Shown: positions 42,661 to 52,875, counted from the first letter of the stretch. The stretch is 64,000 nt of DNA from Anthracocystis setariae (GCA_928724745.1 CAKMXJ010000020.1:1-64000); one strand, 5' to 3'. Translations and numbers: made by a program. The notes: generated by a model not told the origin, from the sequence alone.

Positions 42661-43156
42661 CTTCCAATTTATATTGGACCGTCTTGCCAGATGAATACAG
42701 ACGCGTCTCACAATTCAAATGAACCGTCTTCCAATTTTCAAATGGACCGTCTTCCAGAGGGCCAGACGCAAGCTGCCTACCTGGGGATAAGCATTAGAAC
42801 CCTAACCCTAAATTCAAATGAACCGTCTTCCAATTTTCAAATGGACCGTCTTCCAGAGGGCCAGACGCAAGCTGCCCACCTGGGGATAAGCATTAGAACC
42901 CTATGCTTCCTCATCGACGCCCCCAGCCAAAGTGTACGCGTGGACCTACGTTTACGTAATTTCGCAAAAAAGTATGCAAACGATTTCGCCAAAATTTTCT
43001 GATCACAATCTACAAGATGAGAGCTTTCCAACGGTACCAAATGATCACCATAACTCACAAAGGGTCCCCCTATGTAATACAGACGCGTCTTCCAATTTTC
43101 AAATGGACCGTCTTCCGGAGCTGCCTAGCTGGGGATAAGCATTAGAACCCTAAGTC
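42661..43156 (+). repeat. Telomere-joined terminal pieces right of P4
   Basis: Three GATAAGCATTAGAACCCTA ends (about 42786, 42886 and 43136) with CCCTAACCCTAA after the first, plus an eta piece at 42903-43078. No gene. Confidence 0.8.
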
Positions 43157-44360
43157 AGCCCGATACTGCGGATCGGGCTTGGATCGGCGATCTGGGAAGC
43201 GTAATAGGAATGAGACGTCTCATGACACCTTCGCTTGCTCGAGTTTCGGCAAGCGAAGCTTTGTTTGGTCGATCTCCGTGCCCATCGTAAATGCGACGTT
43301 GCGTGTTAGTGCTTCAGGGGATGGGGTTAGAGATAGGGTAGATTCTTCGTCGTCTCCACTGGGTGTTCCAGTAATCGAATCGGAGCGACGGGTTCGTGAT
43401 CGGGTTCCTTTGTAGCTACCTTCCGAGTTTCCCGTAGGCTTTGGGCTCATAACCTGTTAGATTCTGCGTGCGTCTAATCACTATTGCGTGGTGGGTAGAC
43501 GTTCGAAGATGACTGCAAACACGCAAGGGCGCGTGTTTGCCGCGTTCCTTGACTGACTTCAAGCTGCGATCTTGGAAGTGTGTTTGGAGTCACTAAGTCA
43601 ATTGTCAACCCTCTTCGGCGATAGAGCCAGCAAGAGCGAAGTGAGATTGACCGTACTCGTCCGAGTGGGCGCTGTAGGCTAGGAAGCTTGGTGGGTTACT
43701 ACGTGAGAGACAAACACGCAAGCCTGCGTGTTGGTATGCTTGGTTTGTATGTTAGGAACACACTTTGTTAGTTGATGATTCGATAGATTTCCGATTACCA
43801 CACAGTGAAATGCAACCTCTATATATACATATGGCGTGAGCAAACGTATACAGCTAAGTGACGACCATCGTCGCTGTAGCGTTACTCCAGAAGGTCCCAT
43901 GACCGACGAGTGTTTGTTGCTAAACACGCAATCCTTGCGTGTCTTTCCTCCTCGTTGAGGACATCGCCGTGTATCTCGTTTTGTTGTCCTTCCTCTGATT
44001 GGTTCGGTTCAGCGTGGTCCGTGAATGGGGCTCACCCTTAATTATGAGGGTTGCCCATTGTTGTCCCGGCGTGTAATCTTCCATCGTACCCTGTTCTGTG
44101 GTGGTTGGTGAGGATTCGAGGGGATGGTTGCTGTTGCACACGCAAGCTCGCATATGTGGTCACCAGCTCGCTTGGGTGTTCGGCAACAATGTGTTTTCAG
44201 GGTCCATCCCTCGATATTCTGGAAAATGTGTAAAGTTTGCCCCCCCTTAATTGCACGCGCGTGCATCTCGCAGGGATCGACGCGTTAAAACACGCAAGCT
44301 TGCGTATTCAGTGCCGTCGAGTGAGATACTCTGAGTGCGAGATGACTCTCGGATCGCTGA
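43157..44360. other. Module F: unidentified sequence with five dyad sites
   Basis: Bounded by CCCTAAG on the left and by a GGACCATCTTCC terminal piece on the right. Five copies of an ACACGCAAG / CTTGCGTGT dyad lie at 43517, 43712, 43922, 44136 and 44287. A 76-codon minus-strand frame (43450-43220, MSPKPTGNSEG...) with a TATATATA on the minus strand at about 43822 could be a first exon, but I recognise nothing in it. Confidence 0.45.
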
Positions 44361-44469
44361 GATCCAACAGGACCATCTTCCAATTTGAATACAAAACGCG
44401 TCTCAGATTTCAAATTACAATTTTCAAATGGACCGTCTTCCGGAGCTGCCTAGCTGGGGATAAGCATTA

Positions 44470-44715
44470 GAAGACATGTTCAGAACAAGCAAAAAAGCAG
44501 GAATTTCGGACGCTTCCGGACGTGTTAGAGCACGTGTTGTGACACGTTCTGAACAAGCAAAAAAAGCAGGAATTTCGGACGCTTCCGGACATGTTAGAAC
44601 ACGTGTTGTGACACGTTCTGAACAAGCAGAAAAAAGCAGGAATTTCCAACGTCTCCGGACGTGTTAGAACACGTGTTGTGACACGTTCTGAACAAGCAAA
44701 AAAAGCAGGAATTTC
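44470..44715 (+). repeat. 69-bp tandem repeat with AACACGTGTTGTGACACGTT
   Basis: Units start at GTTCAGAAC/GTTCTGAAC at 44477, 44546, 44615 and 44685. Each holds CAAGCAAAAAAGCAGGAATTT and a GTGTTAGAACACG dyad, a diverged form of the block at 10660-10860 and of the alpha pieces. Confidence 0.9.
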
Positions 44716-44894
44716 GGACGCGTCCGGTCTAATTTGTATTGGACCGTCTTAATTTGTATTGGACCGTCTTAATTTGTATTGGACCGTCTTAATTTGTATT
44801 GGACCGTCTTCCAATTTGAATACAGACGCGTCTTCCAATTTTCAAATGGACCGTCTTCCAGAGCTGCCTAGCTCCGGATAAGCATTAGAACCCG
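44716..44894 (+). repeat. GGACCGTCTT terminal piece abutting an LTR remnant
   Basis: Four AATTTGTATTGGACCGTCTT units, then GATAAGCATTAGAACCC, then directly the G-run preceding LTR3. This is the innermost (rightmost) telomere-type join. Confidence 0.8.
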
Positions 44895-45096
44895 AGGCGG
44901 GGGGGTAATGTTACGGCTGGGCGAAGGCTCTCAGCCAGCGTGCTGTCCGACGGCCGCGCTGGGGAGAGGGCGTGCCACGCGGGGTGTTACCATTAAGGGG
45001 CGAGCTACGGGGGATGCTGGGAATGGAGGAGCGCGCCACGCGTCGCTTCCTGAAGAGGGAGGCGCGCCGCGCAGCGTTCGACACAGGGGCCCAACC

Positions 45097-45447
45097 TGTT
45101 ATGCTCCTGGGGTCTTAGAACCTCGGAACGTGGCGGTGCGTCTGTGTCGAGGCCAGGGGCGTGGTACCGGGTGTTGCTCCCGGGATCGTTGCCAAGATAG
45201 CGGAGCGGGTGAGCGGGAGATCGGGAGAAGGTCTGATATTTCCACCTACTAGAGTGAGTAAGCTAAAATACAATTGACGTCTGAACGTGAGTTAGTTGCA
45301 GGGAGGATCTCCGGTATGACTTCCGGGAGCCCCTCCCGGAGATTGCCGCAGTCCCCCCCTGGGCCCCGATCCCTAACATGGATCGGGAAAACCCCCCCCC
45401 CGCTCGCGACACAATTATGTTCCTGCCCGGCACTGATGTTCATAACA
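45097..45447 (-). repeat. E2 left LTR (3' LTR in element sense)
   Basis: 351 bp, TGTTATGC to CATAACA. A G12-13 polypurine run in element sense adjoins it at about 45451-45465. Confidence 0.95.
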
Positions 45448-45644
45448 TTACCCCCCCCCCGGGATGGCCGACGTCCCCGTGGCCTGTTGCACGTTCCCGG
45501 GTCTTAGGGCCCACGCGGGAGCCCCGGCCCCACCACGCGTAACCCGCTCCGCGAACAAAGGGGTCAGGAACGGACGCTTTGTGTGCCTGGCGGGGCGTGC
45601 GCGGCCGGGCGTGCGCAGCGGGCTGAGCGCTAACCTCTCTTCAG

Positions 45645-45652
45645 TATATAAG
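45645..45652 (+). promoter_or_regulatory. TATA box of the E2 antisense gene
   Basis: TATATAAG, 81 bp upstream of the ATG at 45733, conserved with E1. Confidence 0.7.
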
Positions 45653-45732
45653 ACTCGCCTCCCTCCCGTTCCTGGTTCTTTCCCTTCTTCCACATCCTTC
45701 GTTCTAAAGCTCGGGAACGTAACATCAAGACT

Positions 45733-47664
45733 ATGCGTAGTAAGTACTGTTCCGGGACCCGAGGTACGAGGCGGGGGCTGACCACTGACATCTTTTGCCC
45801 TTCCCGTTTGACCGCAGCAACACGATCCTCCACCCGGCGCGGTGGCTCCGACTCCGGGGTAGCGGGAGGCTCTGCCCCCGCCCCCGAACAAGCTATGGCC
45901 GTGGACAAGTCCCGGGGCGTTAGTGCCCCGGAGGTCGTGGACGAGTCCCGGGGAGTGAGTGCCCCGGAGGTCATGGACGAGTCGGGCCGGTACGTGGCCC
46001 AAGAGGGAGACGTGGTCTCCCTGTATGCGGACGAGTCCCCCGCTCGGGAGGGCGGGGAAGCTGGAGCCGATTTGATCCCGGCTTCCAGGGTTGTGGACGA
46101 GTCCCCGGCGCGAAGTACATCTCCGCGCCGGGAAGATGGGCAGCAGGCTCCCGGGCTCCCGGGCCAGGATGCCAGTGCCGCGGTGGCCTCCCGCAGTGGG
46201 GTCACCCCCGGGCCCTCGAACGTGGCCGCCCTTACTCCCGGGGTCGGTGTGACGATCGGGGATCCCGGGAGGCTGGCAGAATTGGTCCGGGAGGTCCGAG
46301 CACGGGGTACCCCTCCCGCTTCCGAGGGGTACGGGCAGTGTTGGTCGTGCGCCAACAGCAAGAAAAAGCCCCACCCGCAGTGCTCCCTGGGATTTGCGCA
46401 CCGGGACGTCGGGGGTCCGGGAGACCCCCGGGACGGTCAGCACGCCGCATGTGAGAGGTGCCATGCCGCGGGGTATCCCTGCGACTGGCAAGGTCGCGTC
46501 CCGGATATTACAGGGCGCCAGGAGGGTAGCTTCCTCATGGAAGCTTACCTTGTTCTCCGATCCCGGGGACAACGTCCTAACCCCGGGATGCCTTTCACCT
46601 CCTTCTCCGCGGCAGACCTCCCGGAATACCTGGCGGCCGAGTACGCCCCCGCGCGTGCTCGGTATGAGGCTCGGCGGCAAGCCAAGGCGGGGAGTCGACC
46701 CCGGGCTCCCGAGTCTCCCGCTGGGCCGTCCACCGGTGGGAGCAGCAGCGCCCCGAGCTCCCGGCCTCCCCGGGGCCAGCGGGGGTGGAGACAAACCACC
46801 CTCGTGCACGACGCACCCCTGGCCCTCCGCCAGATGTGCCCCTTCGATGCTCCCGGGGAGCAACATATGGCCGGGGCCCGGGAGGCCGCTTCGCACGCGG
46901 CGGGCGTCATTGCCGCCCTGGTGCAAGTGCTGCGCCGGACCGCTGCCGTGGGAGCGGAGCGCCGTCTCGCCTGGTCGTACCGGGACGAGAACATCCTCCG
47001 GTACGTGGAGGGTGTGAGTCATGCCTTTGGAGGCATCACTCAGGAGCTTGGCGTCCCGCCTCCTCCCCCGCCCCCGGTAGTGGCTCCCGCTGCCCCCGCT
47101 CCTGCCCCTGCTCTCGCCGCTGCCCCTGCTCGCGTGGCGGCTGCCCCCCGCCCCAGTGCTGAGGCTGGGCCGTCCCGCCCCCGGAGAGCCTCTCCTCCGG
47201 GTTATGCTCCGGCAACCCCGGAGTTGGCGCGCGCGAAAAGGCAGCGCCCCGGGACCCCGACGCGGGAAAGGCCCCCCCGGGCTGGAGGGTCTTGTCCCCA
47301 ATCCGGGGGAAAACGCCTGCCTGGGGGCTCCCAGACGGGAGGGAAACGCCTCCCGGGGAGCTTCCAGACCGGGGGGAAGCGCCTCCCGTTGGGTGGGCTG
47401 CGCCCCGCCTCTCCCGAGCCGGAGAGGCGTGCCCAGCGCCGCCGCGCTCAGGCGGTGGTGAGGGACATGCGGGCCCCCATCCGACCCCGCCGTCGTGGCA
47501 GCTCCCGGGAAGGCTCCCGGGAGGACTCCCGCGACGAGGAGTCCTCGGGAGCTGAGGATCGCAGCCGGGAGTCCGGGGAGGACTCCGACGAGGATGTGGT
47601 GATGGTGGACTCGGATGTGTACGAGTCCCGTCCCCGCACTCCTTCTCGCAGGGGGCGTCGGTAG
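45733..47664 (+). CDS. Antisense Zn-cluster protein of E2
   Basis: 643 codons unspliced, 617 if the 78-nt GTAAGT...CGCAG intron (45740-45817) is removed; both are in frame. Cysteines C203, C206, C217 and C240, C243, C250 form two half-clusters (CWSC...C, CERCHAAGYPC). After it comes a conserved ITGRQEGSFLMEAYLVLRSR block, an Ala-rich helical segment, a proline run, three QTGGKRLPG-type basic repeats and an acidic DEDVVMVDSD tail. Before the cluster, a VDESRG-type repeat occurs about seven times. The gene lies between pol and the 3' LTR but on the opposite strand, with its own TATA box. It is not an envelope: no signal peptide or membrane segment. Related in layout to the module A and C Zn-cluster proteins. 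Regulation of the element's own transcription or silencing is a reasonable inference. Confidence 0.85.
   Translation: MRSKYCSGTRGTRRGLTTDIFCPSRLTAATRSSTRRGGSDSGVAGGSAPAPEQAMAVDKSRGVSAPEVVDESRGVSAPEVMDESGRYVAQEGDVVSLYADESPAREGGEAGADLIPASRVVDESPARSTSPRREDGQQAPGLPGQDASAAVASRSGVTPGPSNVAALTPGVGVTIGDPGRLAELVREVRARGTPPASEGYGQCWSCANSKKKPHPQCSLGFAHRDVGGPGDPRDGQHAACERCHAAGYPCDWQGRVPDITGRQEGSFLMEAYLVLRSRGQRPNPGMPFTSFSAADLPEYLAAEYAPARARYEARRQAKAGSRPRAPESPAGPSTGGSSSAPSSRPPRGQRGWRQTTLVHDAPLALRQMCPFDAPGEQHMAGAREAASHAAGVIAALVQVLRRTAAVGAERRLAWSYRDENILRYVEGVSHAFGGITQELGVPPPPPPPVVAPAAPAPAPALAAAPARVAAAPRPSAEAGPSRPRRASPPGYAPATPELARAKRQRPGTPTRERPPRAGGSCPQSGGKRLPGGSQTGGKRLPGSFQTGGKRLPLGGLRPASPEPERRAQRRRAQAVVRDMRAPIRPRRRGSSREGSREDSRDEESSGAEDRSRESGEDSDEDVVMVDSDVYESRPRTPSRRGRR
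45740..45817 (+). other. Intron of the E2 antisense gene
   Basis: GTAAGTACTG donor and ACCGCAG acceptor, 78 nt; position and phase conserved with the 75-nt E1 intron. Confidence 0.6.
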
Positions 47665-47988
47665 GCTCCCGGGAGCCTGGTCGTGTACGTGTCCGGGGTC
47701 ATTAGGACCCCGGGAGTGAAAATGAAAATGTGTCCGCACCGAACCCCTGAGTGCTGTGTGTGTGTGTGATTGAGGAACGTTCTGTCCTTTGGGTGAGAAT
47801 GGAGAGGTGAGGAATAACCCTGGACGTAAAACGCCGGTCGGGGTGAGCTGTTCCCGACGTGTACCTTGTGTCCCGGGCGGGGGGGGTATTGTCACACCCC
47901 GTCCGAGGGTCACGTCAGGAGGGGGTCGCGGGAACGGCCGACGACGTGCCGGCCTGCCCATTCGGGACTGTGCGGTGGCAGCCGGGAG

Positions 47989-50900
47989 TCAGTAGCCCGG
48001 GGGGTCCTCCTGGCTCCCGGGTTGTTGCTCATGGAACTCCCGCAGTAATTCTTGGCTGTTCTCAAGATGAACTGCTGGCTCCCAGGTAGGTTGGGCGTAC
48101 CCGACCCATTTCACCCGGTACTGCCGTCCCCGGCGCGTCTCCCGGGAAGCAAGGATGCTTTCAACCTCAAAATCTTGTCGGTCGTCCTCCAGGCGCCGGG
48201 ATGTCGGAGCATGCTCAGAGGGCCGGGTATCCCGGGAGTATGGTTCCAGGAGACTGACGTGAAATACCGGATGAATTTTCCAGGCGGGCGGGAGGTCCAG
48301 CTTGTAGGCCCGGGGGCCTATTGCCTGGAGGATGCGGAACGGTCCCGCTAACGGGTTCCCTAACTTCTGGGACGGTCGGTCCTGTCGGAGGTGCCGGGTG
48401 CGGAGCAATACCATTTCACCCCCGGAAAAAGACCGGTCCATCCTGGAACGGTTTGCGTATTTTGACATGGCCAGGGAGGCCCGGCCAATGTTGGCCTGGC
48501 ATTGGTGAAGGAGTTGCTGGAAAGAAGATTGGGAAGGTGGTACACCGCCCGGGGACAGCGCTGGTGAGCCGGGAAGGGTGCGCGGGGTGAACCCAAACAG
48601 GGGAAGGGTGGCCGGGAGCCCGGTCGTGGCTGACACCCAATTGTTGAGGGTAAGCTGAGCGTAGGGCAACCAGGCGGCCCAGTCGTCTTGTTGATAATTG
48701 ATGTAGAAACGGAGGAAAACCTCTAAGTTTTGGTTAACCCGCTCAGTTTGGCCATCGGTTTGTGGATGATAGGCCGTTGAGAGGGCCGGGGTGGTCCCGA
48801 GGGCGGTTAATATGTCTTTCCATAACGACGCTATGAAGGTGCGCCCCCGGTCCGAGACGATGGTGTCGGGCAGGCCGAAATAGGCGAAGACGCGGGAGAA
48901 TAGCATGTGGGCAAGATCTTTGGCTGTATCGGACTTCCGAGCCGGGAGGAAAAGCGAGTATTTAGTGAGACGATCGACGACAACGAGGACGGAGTCGAAC
49001 GTGAGTCCACCGGACCGGGAAGGCGGGAGACCTTCGATATGGTCCATTGTGATGGTCCCGAAGGGCCGGGAAGGGGCTTCAAGCGGGAGCAGCAGTCCGT
49101 AAGGCTTGTGCCGAGGCGCTTTAGCGCGCTTACATGCTCCACAGGTCCGGACGTACTCCGCGACGTCGTGCTTGAGATTCGGCCAGGAGTGGTGACGGCG
49201 GACCAGTTCCAGTGTAGCGGCTACTCCCGGGTGTCCCGCTGTCGGGTGGTCGTGATAACGTTCTAGGATTTGTTTAATTTCGGCGGGGGACACGGGATCG
49301 GTCGGGAGAGGGTCGGGGTCCGGGGCAGCGTCAGATACCCGGTGCGCGGCCGGGGTCCGTTGCCCCGCAAGCCCGGAGTCTTGGAACAGGTAAGGGGGTA
49401 GTAGGACCGCAACGTTGGCGGGGTCATGCTGATGATTGGTAGTGATGGTGTTGGGATGCCCATCGGAGCGCCGGGACAGAGCGTCTGGGCGAGTAGCCTG
49501 GGTCCCGGGTTGGTACGTAATGGTAAACGTGAACTCCCCGAGAGCCATGCTCCACCGGGCCTGTCGCCTGTTCAGTTGCCGTTTCGTCTGAAAATATTGG
49601 AGGGCCTGGTGGTCGGTAAGCACCTCGAACGGCTCCTGGAGCCCGTGGAGATAGTGTCTCCATTCCTGCAACGCGTCCACGATGGCTAGGAGCTCCTTAT
49701 CGTGTATTTCGCAATTGCGCTCTGCGGGCTGCATCTTCCGCGACCAATAGGCTACCGGGTGGAGCCGGTGGGTCGAGGGCCGGGGTACGGCCTCGGGGTC
49801 GGTCCCCGGGATGGCGTACCACTGTGAGAGTACGGCGGCCACGACGTAATCGCTAGCATCTGTTTCAATCACTGTGAGCCGGGAGGGTTCGAAGTGTTGT
49901 AGGATTGGAGCGGTAGTGAAGGCTTCTTTAAGACGGGTGAACGCCTCCCGCTCCCGAGGCTCCAAGTTGATCTTACCGGCGGCTTTGTTCTTGAGCCGAT
50001 CGGTGAGTGGGGACGCCACCCGGGAGTAGTGCCGGATGAAACGACGATAGAAGTTGGCAAATCCTAGGAAAACCTGGATGTCCCGGATGGTGACCGGTTC
50101 TGGCCAGGACGTCACCGCGTCCACCTTACCGGGGTCCATGCTGATCCCCCCGGGACTGACCCGGTACCCGAGGAATTCGACAGACGAGGTCCTGAAGTCG
50201 CATTTTTCCGGGGCACAGTACAACTTGTGGTCCCGGAGGCGCCTTAACACCTCCCGGACGTGAGAGGTGTGTTCCGCGGGGTCGGCCGAAAAAATGAGGA
50301 TGTCATCCAAATACACTATTACCGTGACGTCCAAGAGGTCGTGGAGGACGTGGTTCATAAGACGCTGGAAGGTAGACGGGGCGTTACATAGTCCAAAGGG
50401 CATAACTAAGTACTCATAGCTCCCGTACCTGGTCCGGAAGGCTGTTTTCCATTCGTCGCCCTCCGCGATGCGAACCAGATTGTAGGCTCCTTTAAGATCC
50501 AATTTTGTGTAAATCCTAGCCCGGGAGAGGCAGTCCAGGTGCTCGGAGATCAAGGGAATCGGGTACTTGTCTTTGACGGTGATGCTGTTGAGGGCCCGGT
50601 AGTTGACGCAAAGGCGGAGCTTGCCATCTTTCTTCGGGACGAAGATGATAGGGGCGGCTGCCGGGCTCTTGGATGGCCGGATGAATCCTATCTCAAGCAT
50701 CTTATCAAGATAGGTCTTAAGTTCCTCCATTTCCCTCCCGGAGAGGGAGTATAGCGCGCCATGCGGGATCTGAGCTCCGGGGAGGAGGTTAATATGGTGG
50801 TCGTGGGGCCGGCGAGGCGGAAGCACGTCGGCGTTGGCCTCATCGAACACGTCCGAAAAGTCCCGGTACTCTTCCGGAAGGCCTGGGGCCCGGGATGGCT

Positions 50901-52875
50901 CCAAGGAGCTGGGGTGGATAGCGAAACAGTTCTCCCCCGGGACGGGATCCTGCCCATTGGTAAGCAGCGGGGGGCCGGTAGGTTGAACCGGGGTGGTGGC
51001 ATAACCCCCTCCTCCCGGGAGCGGGAAGTGCATGGTTTGGGTTTGATAATTGAGTACCGGTTCGGTCTTCTCAATCCAATCCATTCCTAGGATGATATCA
51101 TAATCGGAGATGCGGGGTGCGACGTAGAATTGATGACTCGGGGTAACCGGGACGCCCGCGAGGCTGACCGATGCCCGGATAGTGTGGGTGATATCCTCTG
51201 AGCGGGAATCGAAGGTTGCTGTGCGCACCGGGGCCCGGAGGGCCTCCGGGACGCCCACCTCCCGATCCAGCATGGCCCTGTCCACAAAAGAAGCGGTGGC
51301 GCCCCCGTCGATTAGGGCCCGGGCACGGCACCCGGCCAGCGTGACCCAGCACTCGTACACCGGGATGCTGGGGTGTCGGTGTACCCGGATGGTGTCCCCG
51401 CTGATCACCGGCTCGGCGGGGGGGATGAGGGCCGCTACATGGCTCCTGAGATCCACGAGTCCCGGGTCCTGGCGAAGTTGGGCGATGTTGGCCCTCACCG
51501 GGAGAGTCTGAGGGTGGTTGGTGGACTCGGGGTCCCACTCCGGGTCATAGGAAAGGACGGAGCGGTCATCGGGTAGGTCATCCTCGCCGTTGGTAGGTGT
51601 GGCTTCGTCCTCACCGGACCACCGGGTCTCCGGGACGTCCGGGACCAGGGGTTGGACCAGAAGCTCGCCGTTGGCGGGGTCCAGGATGGCCACGTTGGCC
51701 CGGAGGGGCCGAGTCTGGGCGGCCTTGGGGCAGTCCCGGACTGCGTGAGGGCCCCCACACCCGTAGCAGAGGTTGTTTTCCCGACGGTACTTGCGGACCT
51801 CGTCGGGAAGCTCCCGGCTGGCCAGCCCGGGGCGGGGCGGATCACCCCGCTTGTTGGGGGCCTCGCGACGGGGTACCGTCGAATTGGGTGAGCGACCGCC
51901 CCAAAGTTTGGGGCGGCGTTCCGGGCGACCCGGGGTGTCCGAGTGACCCGGGGTCACCAAGCCGATTTCGTACATTCGCTGCTCGGTTCGGATAGCGGTG
52001 TCAATGTACTCGTGCAGGTCATAGGTCTCCACGTGGAGGAGCTTCTGCCGGAGGCTCTCCTGGAGGCTAAGCTGGAAAGTCGTCAGCAATTGCTGATTAT
52101 TGGTAGCGTTAGCCTTAGTGGCTAGGGCCAAGAACTCGGCAGCGTGAGCGCTGACGCTTCCCGATTGACGCAGCCGCTGGAGCTTGACCCGGGCGGTGTG
52201 TCCCGGGTTAGGATCCCCGTAGGTGCGGCTGAGATCGGCGCAGAACGTGTCCCACTTGTGGAACAGGTTGATTTCCGGGCGGGCCTGGCGCAGGTTGCGG
52301 AGCCGCTCCCGGGGTACACCCGAGATATGGGCTAGGGCCCATAAGACACGGCGGGGGTCGGAGGGGAAGCGTGCCGGGTTAAGATCAAAATGGAGGGTGC
52401 ATTGTTTGATGAAAGCCTCCAGCTCGTTGCGCTTACCGTCCCAGGAGGGGGCGGCAACGCTAACTTCCGGGGTCTTGACCCGGGAAGAATAGTCCTCCGT
52501 AAGGTCCCAGTTGGGAGCCACGACGGGAGCTCCCGGGGGCACCGGCTGGGGATTGGACCCGCGCTCGCCCATAAGGCGAGTAGCGCGGGCGTACCTTTCC
52601 TCTGAGGTCTCGCGTTCCAGAGAGAGGTCTCCCGGGTGCTCCATGGGCGGGAGGCCCGGTTCTGCCGGGGTCGGGACGGCGGGGTCGGGGGCTCGGCCGC
52701 TGTTGAGCAGCCGGATCTGGTCGGCCAATCCTCCGACCAGGGCGGTTAGGCTCTGCACGGCGGCGACTAGCCCCTGGACGGGGTCGCCTCCTGAATCGGG
52801 ACTTCCGGGGGTAGGGCTGCCCGAACTCGTAACTGAGTCCGGGGAGCCGGGACGATGCTGGCTACGGGTTTGCAT
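47989..52875 (-). CDS. E2 gag-pol polyprotein with chromodomain
   Basis: 1628 residues in one frame from the ATG at 52875. gag with a zinc knuckle CYGCGGPHAVRDC near residue 366 (C-x2-C-x3-H-x4-C, one residue short of the usual form). Protease near 520 with IDGGATASF, that is D-G-G where most retropepsins have D-S/T-G. Reverse transcriptase with YLDD near 850. RNase H (TDASDYVVAA). Integrase with HHCC zinc finger (GHPGVAATL...CGACKRAK) and D, D, E residues in TMDHIEG, VSDRG and TERVNQN. A C-terminal chromodomain lies near 1560-1605 (VESILASR...YRVKWVGY...TWEP), which in chromoviruses directs integration to marked chromatin. No frameshift between gag and pol, as in Tf1/sushi-like elements. Confidence 0.97.
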   Translation of the reverse strand: MQTRSQHRPGSPDSVTSSGSPTPGSPDSGGDPVQGLVAAVQSLTALVGGLADQIRLLNSGRAPDPAVPTPAEPGLPPMEHPGDLSLERETSEERYARATRLMGERGSNPQPVPPGAPVVAPNWDLTEDYSSRVKTPEVSVAAPSWDGKRNELEAFIKQCTLHFDLNPARFPSDPRRVLWALAHISGVPRERLRNLRQARPEINLFHKWDTFCADLSRTYGDPNPGHTARVKLQRLRQSGSVSAHAAEFLALATKANATNNQQLLTTFQLSLQESLRQKLLHVETYDLHEYIDTAIRTEQRMYEIGLVTPGHSDTPGRPERRPKLWGGRSPNSTVPRREAPNKRGDPPRPGLASRELPDEVRKYRRENNLCYGCGGPHAVRDCPKAAQTRPLRANVAILDPANGELLVQPLVPDVPETRWSGEDEATPTNGEDDLPDDRSVLSYDPEWDPESTNHPQTLPVRANIAQLRQDPGLVDLRSHVAALIPPAEPVISGDTIRVHRHPSIPVYECWVTLAGCRARALIDGGATASFVDRAMLDREVGVPEALRAPVRTATFDSRSEDITHTIRASVSLAGVPVTPSHQFYVAPRISDYDIILGMDWIEKTEPVLNYQTQTMHFPLPGGGGYATTPVQPTGPPLLTNGQDPVPGENCFAIHPSSLEPSRAPGLPEEYRDFSDVFDEANADVLPPRRPHDHHINLLPGAQIPHGALYSLSGREMEELKTYLDKMLEIGFIRPSKSPAAAPIIFVPKKDGKLRLCVNYRALNSITVKDKYPIPLISEHLDCLSRARIYTKLDLKGAYNLVRIAEGDEWKTAFRTRYGSYEYLVMPFGLCNAPSTFQRLMNHVLHDLLDVTVIVYLDDILIFSADPAEHTSHVREVLRRLRDHKLYCAPEKCDFRTSSVEFLGYRVSPGGISMDPGKVDAVTSWPEPVTIRDIQVFLGFANFYRRFIRHYSRVASPLTDRLKNKAAGKINLEPREREAFTRLKEAFTTAPILQHFEPSRLTVIETDASDYVVAAVLSQWYAIPGTDPEAVPRPSTHRLHPVAYWSRKMQPAERNCEIHDKELLAIVDALQEWRHYLHGLQEPFEVLTDHQALQYFQTKRQLNRRQARWSMALGEFTFTITYQPGTQATRPDALSRRSDGHPNTITTNHQHDPANVAVLLPPYLFQDSGLAGQRTPAAHRVSDAAPDPDPLPTDPVSPAEIKQILERYHDHPTAGHPGVAATLELVRRHHSWPNLKHDVAEYVRTCGACKRAKAPRHKPYGLLLPLEAPSRPFGTITMDHIEGLPPSRSGGLTFDSVLVVVDRLTKYSLFLPARKSDTAKDLAHMLFSRVFAYFGLPDTIVSDRGRTFIASLWKDILTALGTTPALSTAYHPQTDGQTERVNQNLEVFLRFYINYQQDDWAAWLPYAQLTLNNWVSATTGLPATLPLFGFTPRTLPGSPALSPGGVPPSQSSFQQLLHQCQANIGRASLAMSKYANRSRMDRSFSGGEMVLLRTRHLRQDRPSQKLGNPLAGPFRILQAIGPRAYKLDLPPAWKIHPVFHVSLLEPYSRDTRPSEHAPTSRRLEDDRQDFEVESILASRETRRGRQYRVKWVGYAQPTWEPAVHLENSQELLREFHEQQPGSQEDPPGY

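Noticed and set aside
42079..42711. Repetitive RRSTT protein from the 21-bp array, and an N-terminal extension of P4 from 42256
   Set aside because: The period of 21 bp keeps several frames open on both strands. The P4 ATG at 42022 directly precedes the zinc finger.
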